DNA of 7,525 bases, taken from JANMMJ01 sp031373255. Lineage in GTDB: Bacteria; Pseudomonadota; Alphaproteobacteria; Rhizobiales; Aestuariivirgaceae. The stretch's first letter is position 1. Each line of letters starts with the position of its first letter. Below are positions 1-6,048 of this stretch, one piece after another. Below the pieces are notes generated by a model. It did no database searches, had not been told where the DNA came from, and worked only from the letters and a program-made list of their open reading frames with translations. A program made the position numbers and the translations under genes. The stretch covers positions 1 to 7,525 of the forward strand of contig JANMMJ010000222.1 in NCBI GenBank assembly GCA_031373255.1, written 5' to 3'.

Positions 1-1
1 T

Positions 2-1177
2 GGCTGTCCCTACGACTGCGGGCTTTGTCCCGACCATGAACAGCATTCGTGCCTGGCACTGATCGATGTGAACGAGGCTTGCAATCTCACCTGTCCAGTT
101 TGTTTTTCCGATTCATCAACCAAGCACACATTCCAGCGGCCCCTCGCCGAGATCGAGTTCATGCTGGATGCGCTGGTGAAAAGTGAAGGTGAACCCGATC
201 TGGTGCAATTCTCCGGTGGAGAGCCGACGCTTCACCCGCAGATTCTCGAGATTATTGGGGCCGCGAAAAGCCGGCCGATCCGCCACATCATGCTCAATAC
301 GAACGGCATCCGGATTGCCCAGGAGCCTGACTTTGTGAAGGCGCTTGCCGCGTTCAAGCCAGGCTTCGAAGTCTATCTTCAATTTGACTCGCTCAGAGCC
401 CGCGCGCTCAAGACCCTGCGTGGGGCAGACCTCACGCGAGTTCGCAACAAGGCGCTGGAAGCCCTTGAAAAGGAATCAATTTCGACGACACTGGTGGTGG
501 TCGTAAAACGTGGTGTGAACGATGATGAGCTGGGCGAAATCATTGAGCACGCGCTGCAGTGGAGATGCGTGCGTGGCATCACATTCCAGCCCATTCAAGA
601 TGCCGGACGCAATGAAAATTTCGATCCACAGAATGACCGCGTGGTGCTCTCCGAAATTCGTCAGCGCATCATCGATGCCGGAACCGACTTTGGAGCGGGC
701 GACATCATCCCGCTGCCGTGCAATCCCGAGTCAATCGCTATTGGCTATGCCTTGAGGAAGGGAAACCGCATTGCACCAATCACGTCGTTTTTTCCAAAGG
801 ATATGCTGGTCGATGCATTGCCGAATGCGATCACGTTCGAGAAATATCCCGATCTGCACCGGCAGGTGCTGGACTTCTTCTCGCTGGCAACAGCCGAATG
901 CAACAATACAGAAAAGCTCAACGCGCTGCTGTGCTGCCTTCCCGATGTTCCGGTGCCGGAGGGCATGGGTTATGAAGGCATTTTCCGCATCGCCATCGTC
1001 GAATTCCTGGATGCCTACAATTTCTGTCTTGGACGGGTGAAGCGCAGTTGCGTGCATTTCGTCACGCCGAACGGTCAGATCATCCCCTTTGACACATACA
1101 ACCTGTTTTACCGGAACGGCCGGATCGACGGCATCCGCGCCGGCCTCCGGGCCGCCGTACCGGCCCCAATGCCCTGA
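2..1177 (+). CDS. Radical SAM protein of the Tes/MJ0619-like type, 5' end missing
   Basis: The reading frame is open from base 2 to a TGA at 1175-1177, giving 391 visible residues; the true start lies left of the window. The GTG at 68 is only an internal valine, because the frame upstream of it is conserved-looking and cysteine-rich (GCPYDCGLC, then HSC). The radical SAM cluster motif is CNLTCPVCF (C-x3-C-x2-C) at visible residues 27-35, and the SAM-contacting GGEP motif follows in FSGGEPTLHP. Such enzymes bind a 4Fe-4S cluster and cleave SAM to a 5'-deoxyadenosyl radical. The upstream cysteines plus later ones (ECNN, LLCCLPD, RSCVH) suggest auxiliary clusters. From memory, this layout matches the family containing archaeal tetraether lipid synthase Tes, which joins lipid alkyl chains; the substrate here is unknown. 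The C-terminal region reads RSCVH and PFDTYN where I recall cysteines in relatives. Two small membrane-protein genes follow at once, so an operon acting at the membrane is plausible. Radical SAM membership is near certain; the subfamily is moderately sure. Confidence 0.88.
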   Translation, partial: GCPYDCGLCPDHEQHSCLALIDVNEACNLTCPVCFSDSSTKHTFQRPLAEIEFMLDALVKSEGEPDLVQFSGGEPTLHPQILEIIGAAKSRPIRHIMLNTNGIRIAQEPDFVKALAAFKPGFEVYLQFDSLRARALKTLRGADLTRVRNKALEALEKESISTTLVVVVKRGVNDDELGEIIEHALQWRCVRGITFQPIQDAGRNENFDPQNDRVVLSEIRQRIIDAGTDFGAGDIIPLPCNPESIAIGYALRKGNRIAPITSFFPKDMLVDALPNAITFEKYPDLHRQVLDFFSLATAECNNTEKLNALLCCLPDVPVPEGMGYEGIFRIAIVEFLDAYNFCLGRVKRSCVHFVTPNGQIIPFDTYNLFYRNGRIDGIRAGLRAAVPAPMP

Positions 1178-1180
1178 CCC

Positions 1181-1432
1181 ATGTATATTCTGCTGATCAT
1201 ATTCGGCGTTCTCCTGGTTCTATTCGGGGGCGGCTGCACGCTCATTCTTGGCGGCCTCATGGTGAGCGATCCGGGCTCGTTCACCAGTGATCTCATGCTG
1301 CTACTGTCGATCTGGCTTCCGCTTGGGCTTGCACCGCTGGCACTCGGCATCGGGCTGTTCAAGAGAGGCCGGAAGATGGACCGGGAGAGGCGCGCGGCGG
1401 CCACGCCACCACCGGCAGACCGCGGGAAGTAA
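1181..1432 (+). CDS. Small two-segment inner-membrane protein, function unknown
   Basis: An 83-residue protein starting at an ATG three bases after the radical SAM stop codon. I see no clear Shine-Dalgarno sequence, so translation is probably coupled to the upstream gene. Two hydrophobic segments are visible, about residues 2-26 and 38-60. A basic tail follows (KRGRK at about 61-65, then more Arg) and a Pro/Ala-rich C-terminus, suggesting a cytoplasmic tail. The first segment holds LFGGGCTLIL, with Cys19. That pattern recurs in the next gene, and the two proteins align along their hydrophobic parts, so they look like diverged paralogues. The Cys is not in a convincing lipobox: there is no positively charged N-region, and Gly fills positions -3 to -1. 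I do not recognise a named family. It could be an accessory membrane subunit for the radical SAM enzyme, which is inference from the tight spacing only. Confidence 0.72.
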   Translation: MYILLIIFGVLLVLFGGGCTLILGGLMVSDPGSFTSDLMLLLSIWLPLGLAPLALGIGLFKRGRKMDRERRAAATPPPADRGK

Positions 1433-1438
1433 CGCGAC

Positions 1439-1777
1439 ATGCTATCCACGCCCATCCTGTTTCTTCTGGCTGTCGGCGCTGCGATCTGGTTTGCGCTCGA
1501 TCGCCGGGAAAAATCGAGAGCGGCGCTTGGGCACCCGAGAATTGGTGGCATCCGCCTGATTTTTGCGGCAGCGGCGGCCATTCTCATGCTGTTCTCGGGC
1601 GGATGCAGCCTGCTGATTATGGCGGACCTGATGCAGGGACGTGGCGGACAACAGTATGTGGATGTGCCGACGGTCCTCATTATCGGTGGACTGCCATTCG
1701 TGATCGGTTTGGTGATCTGGTGGTTGTCCATGCGCAGGAAGCGTGATTCCGCTCCGCCCGGAAATGGGCCCTTGTAA
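1439..1777 (+). CDS. Small membrane protein, paralogue of the preceding gene, function unknown
   Basis: A 112-residue protein whose ATG comes six bases after the previous stop. The GGGAAG at 1424-1429 is a reasonable ribosome binding site. Three hydrophobic segments are visible: about residues 4-20, then 38-62, then 77-97. A charged linker (DRREKSR) separates the first two. Residues 38-101 mirror the preceding protein: LFSGGCSLLI here against LFGGGCTLIL there, then LM, a polar loop of 18-19 residues, LP, a hydrophobic stretch and a basic RRKR end. The N-terminal helix is an addition not found in the neighbour. This supports tandem duplication followed by divergence. I do not recognise a named family. 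It is probably the last gene of the radical SAM operon, since 50 bases then separate it from terC. Confidence 0.72.
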   Translation: MLSTPILFLLAVGAAIWFALDRREKSRAALGHPRIGGIRLIFAAAAAILMLFSGGCSLLIMADLMQGRGGQQYVDVPTVLIIGGLPFVIGLVIWWLSMRRKRDSAPPGNGPL

Positions 1778-1827
1778 GAGTTCCGGCGAAATGGCATTGG
1801 GGCGCTCGTCTTGCGGAGACAGATGCC

Positions 1828-2607
1828 ATGGCCGACCTTTTCACGATCCAGAATCTTACGACATTTCTTGTGCTGACGGCGCTTGAAACGGTTCTAGGCT
1901 TCGACAATCTCCTTTACATCACAATCGAAGCGAAGCGTGTTCCGGTTGCAATGCAGAAATATGTCCGTCAGGTGGGGACAGCTGCTGCGATCGGCCTCCG
2001 GCTGGTTCTGCTTTTCGTCGTTCTCTGGCTGATCGAGTCATTCCAGGCGCCGTTCTTTTCGGTCGCCAGCCTGCCGGTTTCGGCAACGGTCAATGGGCAT
2101 AGCCTGATCGTGCTATTTGGAGGCATTTTCCTGATGTACACGGCGTTGAAGGAAATCTTCCACATGCTGCAGGTTCCCGACCTTGAGCACGGTAGCGAAG
2201 GTGGCAGATCGCAACGCACTGTCGCTTCAGCTCTGTTCTGGATCCTTCTCATGAACATCGTTTTTTCGTTCGATACGGTATTATCGGCCGTGGCACTCAC
2301 GCATGTGTTCACCGTGATGGCTGCCGCCATTGTCGTCTCCGGGATCCTGATGGTGGTCCTGTCCGAGCATGTCGCCAAATTCCTTCAGAAAAACCGCATG
2401 TACGAAGTACTCGGCCTCTTCATCCTGCTGCTGGTGGCGGTCATGCTGATGTCGGAAGGCGGCCATATCATGCATCTCTCGTTCTTCGGGCATACAATCG
2501 AACCACTGGAAAAGAGCACGTTCTACTTTGTGGTCGCAGCACTGGTCATCGTCGATATCATTCAGGGCCGCTACCAGAAGAAACTGGCTACCGGGAAAGG
2601 CCACTGA
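1828..2607 (+). CDS. TerC-family integral membrane protein, probable metal ion transporter
   Basis: A 259-residue polytopic membrane protein. TerC/Alx proteins belong to the LysE-like transporter superfamily, and studied members export Mn2+ or help supply metal to exported proteins. Family marks are visible: an acidic residue and GFDN in the first helix (E20, then GFDN at 24-27), FSFDT at about 147-150 (D149) in the matching helix of the second half, and about seven hydrophobic segments. These paired acidic positions are the expected metal-binding sites. A charged loop at about residues 115-132 separates the two halves. The length fits the shorter TerC proteins. The start is the ATG at 1828, preceded by GGAGA at 1815-1819 with 8-base spacing. 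The RNase T2 gene begins one base after its stop, so the two are very likely co-transcribed. No Ter stress genes (terD/terE) are visible, so a tellurite-resistance role is not implied. Confidence 0.9.
   Translation: MADLFTIQNLTTFLVLTALETVLGFDNLLYITIEAKRVPVAMQKYVRQVGTAAAIGLRLVLLFVVLWLIESFQAPFFSVASLPVSATVNGHSLIVLFGGIFLMYTALKEIFHMLQVPDLEHGSEGGRSQRTVASALFWILLMNIVFSFDTVLSAVALTHVFTVMAAAIVVSGILMVVLSEHVAKFLQKNRMYEVLGLFILLLVAVMLMSEGGHIMHLSFFGHTIEPLEKSTFYFVVAALVIVDIIQGRYQKKLATGKGH
2593..2600 (+). promoter_or_regulatory. Ribosome binding site supporting the GTG start of the RNase T2 gene
   Basis: The purine-rich GGGAAAGG lies inside the 3' end of terC and ends 8 bases before the GTG at 2609. This spacing favours GTG 2609 over the ATG at 2607-2609, which is in another frame and reaches a stop after four codons. 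Starting at 2609 also puts a standard signal peptide exactly at the N-terminus. Confidence 0.5.
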
Positions 2608-2608
2608 T

Positions 2609-3331
2609 GTGCGGCGATTGATCGCTTGTGCTGCTCTGCTGGTGTGGTTGATCTCTCCGGCAAGAGCAGCGGACAACGCGTTCTATCTTCTTGCAATCAG
2701 CTGGCAGCCGGCGTTTTGCGAGGGGCAGTTCCATAAGCGAGAGTGCCTGACCCAGACGGCCGATCGTTTCGATGCCAGTCACTTCACGCTCCATGGCCTT
2801 TGGCCACAGCCGCGCAGCCGCGAATACTGCGGAGGTGTCGATCCCCGCGACATTCGGGCGGACGAGAACGGGCGGTGGGATTTACTGCCCGAAACGCGGC
2901 TCACCTCGGCGACATGGCTCGATCTGCAGATCAAGATGCCGGGAACACAATCGCTACTCGACCGGCACGAGTGGATCAAGCATGGCACCTGCTATCCCGG
3001 AGGCAAGGCGGAGACTTACTTTCGCGATTCCCTGCGGCTGCTGGATGAAATCAATGGTTCGGGTGTGCGGGATTACTTTGCGCGAATGACCGGAAAGACT
3101 GTCAGGCTTTCCGACATCAGATTGCGCTTCGATGAGGCGTTCGGTCCGGGTGCGGGTGATCGGATCCGGATCGCCTGCAAGGATGACGGTCAGCGCCGGC
3201 TCATTACCGAGATCACAATTGGGGTGCGCGGAAACCCGTCCGGCGAGGGATTGGCCTATCTGATGCTAGCGTCACGTGGCACCAATGGCGGCTGTTCACG
3301 AGGCGAAATTGACCCGGCGGGACTGCAATAG
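2609..3331 (+). CDS. Periplasmic ribonuclease T2 family endoribonuclease
   Basis: With a GTG start at 2609 the protein is 240 residues and opens with a clean signal peptide: MRR, a hydrophobic core, then SPARA with likely cleavage after residue 20. The frame stays open upstream to an ATG at 2528, but that start would bury the signal sequence inside terC. Both RNase T2 active-site blocks are present: HGLWP at 62-66 (CAS I, His62) and HEWIKHGTC at 120-128 (CAS II, with His120, Glu121, Lys124 and His125). Six cysteines in the mature part (37, 46, 74, 128, 190, 229) could form disulfides, which fits export to the periplasm. Enzymes of this family, such as E. coli RNase I, cut single-stranded RNA with little base preference through 2',3'-cyclic phosphates and scavenge RNA. 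The gene is coupled to terC. RNase T2 enzymes need no metal, so the link to a metal transporter is not obvious. Confidence 0.95.
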   Translation: MRRLIACAALLVWLISPARAADNAFYLLAISWQPAFCEGQFHKRECLTQTADRFDASHFTLHGLWPQPRSREYCGGVDPRDIRADENGRWDLLPETRLTSATWLDLQIKMPGTQSLLDRHEWIKHGTCYPGGKAETYFRDSLRLLDEINGSGVRDYFARMTGKTVRLSDIRLRFDEAFGPGAGDRIRIACKDDGQRRLITEITIGVRGNPSGEGLAYLMLASRGTNGGCSRGEIDPAGLQ

Positions 3332-3344
3332 ATTGCAGCCGCCG
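3315..3344 (+). terminator. Strong hairpin spanning the RNase T2 stop codon, possible terminator
   Basis: The inner arms CTGCAAT (3323-3329) and ATTGCAG (3332-3338) are perfect complements around AG. Outer arms CGGCGG (3315-3320) and CCGCCG (3339-3344) extend the stem, with GA at 3321-3322 bulged. In total 13 pairs are interrupted by one two-base bulge, and the TAG stop lies at the tip. There is no T-run after it, so it is not a textbook Rho-independent terminator. It may still end or protect the terC-RNase transcript, or attenuate read-through into ettA. Confidence 0.5.
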
Positions 3345-3361
3345 CGATGATCCGCTAGAAG
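3333..3361 (+). promoter_or_regulatory. Weak candidate promoter for ettA
   Basis: TTGCAG (3333-3338) and TAGAAG (3356-3361) are 17 bases apart. They match the sigma-70 consensus at 3 of 6 and 4 of 6 positions. Transcription would begin about 30 bases before the ettA ATG. The -35 box lies in the descending arm of the hairpin, so the same bases may serve both purposes. This is a hand-found match and could be chance. Confidence 0.22.
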
Positions 3362-3398
3362 CCCGGCACATTCTCCCAACAAGTGGATTCAAATACAG

Positions 3399-5054
3399 AT
3401 GGCGCGTCAGTTCATCTATCATATGCATGGCCTTTCGAAGTCCTATGCCGGGGGCAAGAAGGTCCTCGATAATGTCCATCTCTCCTTCTATCCCGAAGCC
3501 AAGATCGGCGTTCTCGGCCCCAACGGTTCCGGTAAATCGACACTGCTGCGGGTCATGGCCGGTATCGACAAGGAGTTCAACGGCGAGGCGTGGCTGGCAG
3601 AAGGAGCGACCTGCGGATATCTGTCCCAGGAGCCTGAACTTGATCCGGCACTCAATGTGATGGGCAATGTCATGGAGGGCGTGGCGGTAAAGAAGGCAAT
3701 TCTCGACGAATATAACGCTCTGATGGCCGACTACAATGACGAGAACGCCGACAAGGCGGCCAAGCTCCAGGACGTCATCGACGCGGAAAACCTGTGGGAT
3801 CTCGAAAGTCAGGTGGAACAGGCCATGGATGCCCTGCGCTGCCCGCCGGGCGAGGCATCGATTGACAATCTTTCGGGCGGCGAGAAGCGGCGCGTGGCGC
3901 TGACCCAGCTTCTATTGCGCAAGCCTGATCTTCTGTTGCTGGATGAGCCGACAAACCATCTTGATGCCGAAAGCGTCAACTGGCTCGAGCATCATTTGAG
4001 TGACTATCCCGGCGCCATTCTGATCGTCACCCACGATCGCTACTTCCTCGACAATGTGACAGGCTGGATCCTTGAACTCGACCGCGGCCGCGGCATGCCA
4101 TATGAGGGCAACTACTCGGCCTATCTCGGCCAGAAATCCAAGCGCTTCGCGCAGGAGGCGCGTGAAGACGCCGCGCGCCAGAAGGCGCTGGACCGTGAGC
4201 GCGAGTGGATTTCCGCCTCACCCAAGGCGCGGCAGGCAAAATCAAAGGCACGCATCAAGGCCTATGACGAGTTGCTGACGATCAACGAGGAGCGGCTCAA
4301 GTCCACCACGGCCCAGATCGTCATCCCTCCGGGGCCACGTCTGGGCAACCAGGTGATCGACATCGAGGGCCTTTCCAAGGGCTATGGCGACCGCCTGCTG
4401 ATCGACGAGCTCTCATTCAAGCTGCCGCCGGGCGGCATTGTCGGCATCATCGGGCCGAACGGTGCAGGCAAGACGACATTGTTCCGTATGCTGACGGGCG
4501 AAGAGAAGCCCGATAGCGGCCAAATCATCATCGGAGACAGCGTGGTCCTGGGCTATGTCAACCAGAGCCGCGATGCGCTTGATCCCGAAAAGACCGTCTG
4601 GCAGGAAATATCCAACGGCGACGATGTGATCTATCTGGGCAAGCGGGAGATCAACAGCCGCGCCTATACCGGTGCTTTCAATTTCAAGGGCGGCGACCAG
4701 CAGCAAAAGGTCGGAACCCTATCCGGCGGACAGCGCAATCGCGTTCACCTTGCCAAGATGCTGAAATCGGGAGCCAATGTGTTGCTGCTTGACGAACCGA
4801 CGAACGATCTCGACACCGAAACTCTTGCAGCCCTTGAGGAGGCGCTCGAAGATTTCGCCGGTTGCGCCGTCATCATCAGCCATGACCGCATGTTCCTGGA
4901 CCGCCTTGCCACCCATATCCTGGCGTTCGAAGGCGACAGCCATGTGGAATGGTTTGAAGGTAACTTCCAGGATTACGAGGAAGACAAGAAACGCCGGCTC
5001 GGTGAAGATTCGGTCATGCCGAAGCGCATCAAATACAAGCAATTCACAAGGTAG
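3399..5054 (+). CDS. ettA: Energy-dependent translational throttle protein EttA (ABC-F ATPase)
   Basis: A 551-residue soluble protein with two ABC ATPase domains and no membrane segments, close in length and sequence to E. coli EttA. It binds the ribosomal E site and gates entry of the initiation complex into elongation according to the ATP/ADP ratio. Domain 1 has Walker A GPNGSGKST (40-48), signature LSGGE (158-162), Walker B LLLLDEPTNHLD (178-189) and the switch histidine in THDRYF (His212). The EttA-type arm is about residues 93-138. The P-site tRNA interaction linker is about 241-310 and highly charged. Domain 2 has GPNGAGKTT (352-360), LSGGQ (441-445), VLLLDEPTNDLD (461-472) and SHDRMF (His495). 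The end PKRIKYKQ closely resembles E. coli EttA, and both catalytic glutamates are intact. The start is the ATG at 3399, with only a weak upstream AAGTGGA (3381-3387). Its last 11 bases overlap the oppositely oriented LysR gene. Confidence 0.97.
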   Translation: MARQFIYHMHGLSKSYAGGKKVLDNVHLSFYPEAKIGVLGPNGSGKSTLLRVMAGIDKEFNGEAWLAEGATCGYLSQEPELDPALNVMGNVMEGVAVKKAILDEYNALMADYNDENADKAAKLQDVIDAENLWDLESQVEQAMDALRCPPGEASIDNLSGGEKRRVALTQLLLRKPDLLLLDEPTNHLDAESVNWLEHHLSDYPGAILIVTHDRYFLDNVTGWILELDRGRGMPYEGNYSAYLGQKSKRFAQEAREDAARQKALDREREWISASPKARQAKSKARIKAYDELLTINEERLKSTTAQIVIPPGPRLGNQVIDIEGLSKGYGDRLLIDELSFKLPPGGIVGIIGPNGAGKTTLFRMLTGEEKPDSGQIIIGDSVVLGYVNQSRDALDPEKTVWQEISNGDDVIYLGKREINSRAYTGAFNFKGGDQQQKVGTLSGGQRNRVHLAKMLKSGANVLLLDEPTNDLDTETLAALEEALEDFAGCAVIISHDRMFLDRLATHILAFEGDSHVEWFEGNFQDYEEDKKRRLGEDSVMPKRIKYKQFTR

Positions 5055-5934
5055 GCCGGCCGGCCTCCTTGAGAATCCAGTCGCGAAACAGGCGAATCTT
5101 GTTCAGTGATCTGCGTTGCGCGGGATAAACCAGATAGTAGCTGGTTCCGGCGGTGGCGGTGATGTCGAAGATTTTGACCAGTTGGCCCCGGTCAATTTCG
5201 TCCTGAAAGAAGCCGGGCGTCACAAGCGCAATGCCGTGGCCGCCTATTGCAACGCGCGCCGCCATTTGCTGGAAGTCGACATCTATTCCGGTCCGCTCGT
5301 TCAATTTGACATCGTCCAAGCCGGCGGCCTTGAACCACAGCGGCCACCAGTCGTCGCGTGGTGAAACCAGGACGCGGTTGAGAAGATCGGCCGGGTTATC
5401 GGGCGTGCCTTCGCGCTGGATATACTGCGGGCTACAGACCGGGGTGAAGCATTGCTCGAGAAGAAAATGACTGACCAGGTTCTTCCATGTGCCGCTGCCC
5501 GAGCGGATCGCCACATCGACGCCATCGCTTTCAAAATCGACAAGCTGCGATGACACGTCGAGCCTCACGGCCAGTTCAGGGTTCTGAAGCTGGAACGCGC
5601 CAATCCGCGGTGCAAGCCAACTGCTGGCGATGGTCTGCATGGTCGAGATTACGAGGACTGCACTGGTTTCTTCGCGCGCCAGCCTGAAGCTTTGCTCCAG
5701 CTCGGCAAGGGCGCGATGCACGGCCGGGGCTATCAAGCTGCCCTTGTCGGTCAGGGCGACGCCCCGCGCCAGCCTGCGGAACAATGGCCCGCCGGCAAAC
5801 ATCTCAAGGCTCTTGATCTGATAGCTGATGGCCGACTGGGTCATGTTCAACTCGGCTGCGGCCTTGGTGAAACTGCCGTGGCGGGTGACGGCCTCGAAGA
5901 CTTTTACAGCCTGAAGTGGGGGAAGATTGGGCAT
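5044..5934 (-). CDS. LysR-type transcriptional regulator, GcvA/VtlR-like subgroup
   Basis: A 296-residue protein of normal LysR length. The N-terminus (MPNLPPLQAVKVFEAV) and the winged helix-turn-helix at about residues 18-65, with TKAAAELNMTQSAISYQIK as the helix-turn-helix core and LFRR in the wing, are typical of the GcvA-like subgroup. From memory the opening resembles rhizobial LsrB and Brucella VtlR. The remainder, about 90-290, is the periplasmic-binding-protein-like effector domain (VDVAIRSGSG, and GHGIALVTPGFF near its end). The effector cannot be read from the sequence. It is transcribed away from a small gene and tam, and a dyad lies in the shared 114-base region, so control of that pair and of itself is the usual expectation for this family. 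The start is the ATG at 5934-5932, with only a weak preceding GGCAGAAA. The 3' end overlaps ettA by 11 bases on the opposite strand. Confidence 0.93.
   Translation of the reverse strand: MPNLPPLQAVKVFEAVTRHGSFTKAAAELNMTQSAISYQIKSLEMFAGGPLFRRLARGVALTDKGSLIAPAVHRALAELEQSFRLAREETSAVLVISTMQTIASSWLAPRIGAFQLQNPELAVRLDVSSQLVDFESDGVDVAIRSGSGTWKNLVSHFLLEQCFTPVCSPQYIQREGTPDNPADLLNRVLVSPRDDWWPLWFKAAGLDDVKLNERTGIDVDFQQMAARVAIGGHGIALVTPGFFQDEIDRGQLVKIFDITATAGTSYYLVYPAQRRSLNKIRLFRDWILKEAGRPTL
5047..5071. terminator. Palindrome at the ettA/LysR convergent junction
   Basis: AGGCCGGCCGGCCT at 5053-5066 is a perfect 14-base palindrome. It is extended by CAAGG (5047-5051) pairing with CCTTG (5067-5071), with T5052 bulged. 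As RNA from either strand it folds into a GC-rich hairpin with a GGCC loop. It covers the ettA stop and the last codons of the LysR gene. No T-run follows on either strand, so the role as a shared bidirectional terminator is inferred from position. Confidence 0.4.
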
Positions 5935-5944
5935 TTTCTGCCAT

Positions 5945-5968
5945 TAACACAATTGATGGCTTGTGTCA
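5945..5968. promoter_or_regulatory. Inverted repeat in the divergent region, candidate LysR operator
   Basis: ACACAA (5947-5952) and TTGTGT (5961-5966) are perfect inverted repeats with an 8-base spacer, and the outer T5945/A5968 also pair. The dyad centre is about 22 bases upstream of the LysR start codon and about 92 upstream of the small gene's start. A CTGACA in the LysR direction (5969-5964) matches a -35 box at 5 of 6 positions and overlaps one arm, so binding there could repress the LysR gene. It does not have the classic T-N11-A symmetry centre, which lowers confidence. A weaker GCGC-N8-GCGC dyad follows at 5975-5990. Confidence 0.4.
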
Positions 5969-6048
5969 GCTTTTGCGCTGGTGACTGCGCGAAACAATGA
6001 GTATCGTTATGTCGTTACATCAACACATATCAATTCCACGAGGGTATC

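Noticed and set aside
68..70. GTG at 68 as the start of the radical SAM gene
   Set aside because: The frame remains open to the window edge and the residues before it (GCPYDCGLC, HSC) look conserved and cysteine-rich, so it is an internal valine.
1181..1240. Lipoprotein signal around GGGC in the first small membrane protein
   Set aside because: No basic N-region, no Leu at the usual position relative to Cys, and a second transmembrane helix follows; the paralogue has the motif deep inside the chain.
1758..1786. CCGGAA/TTCCGG inverted repeat around the stop of the second small membrane gene as a terminator
   Set aside because: Only six pairs with a 17-base loop and no T-run; too weak to annotate.
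1108..1797. Long antisense open frame of 229 codons opposite the small membrane-protein genes
   Set aside because: Its translation is rich in Arg, Pro and Ser with no domain pattern, typical of a shadow frame in GC-rich DNA, while the forward genes show membrane helices and mutual similarity.
1828..2607. Tellurite-resistance cluster suggested by terC
   Set aside because: No terA, terB, terD, terE or terZ genes are nearby; lone TerC proteins are general membrane metal transporters.
2528..2608. ATG at 2528 as the RNase T2 start
   Set aside because: It lies inside terC and would place 27 residues before an otherwise perfect signal peptide; GTG 2609 has a better-placed ribosome binding site.
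5944..5956. T-N11-A LysR box in the divergent region
   Set aside because: T-N11-A matches occur by chance many times here and none is centred on the strongest dyad.
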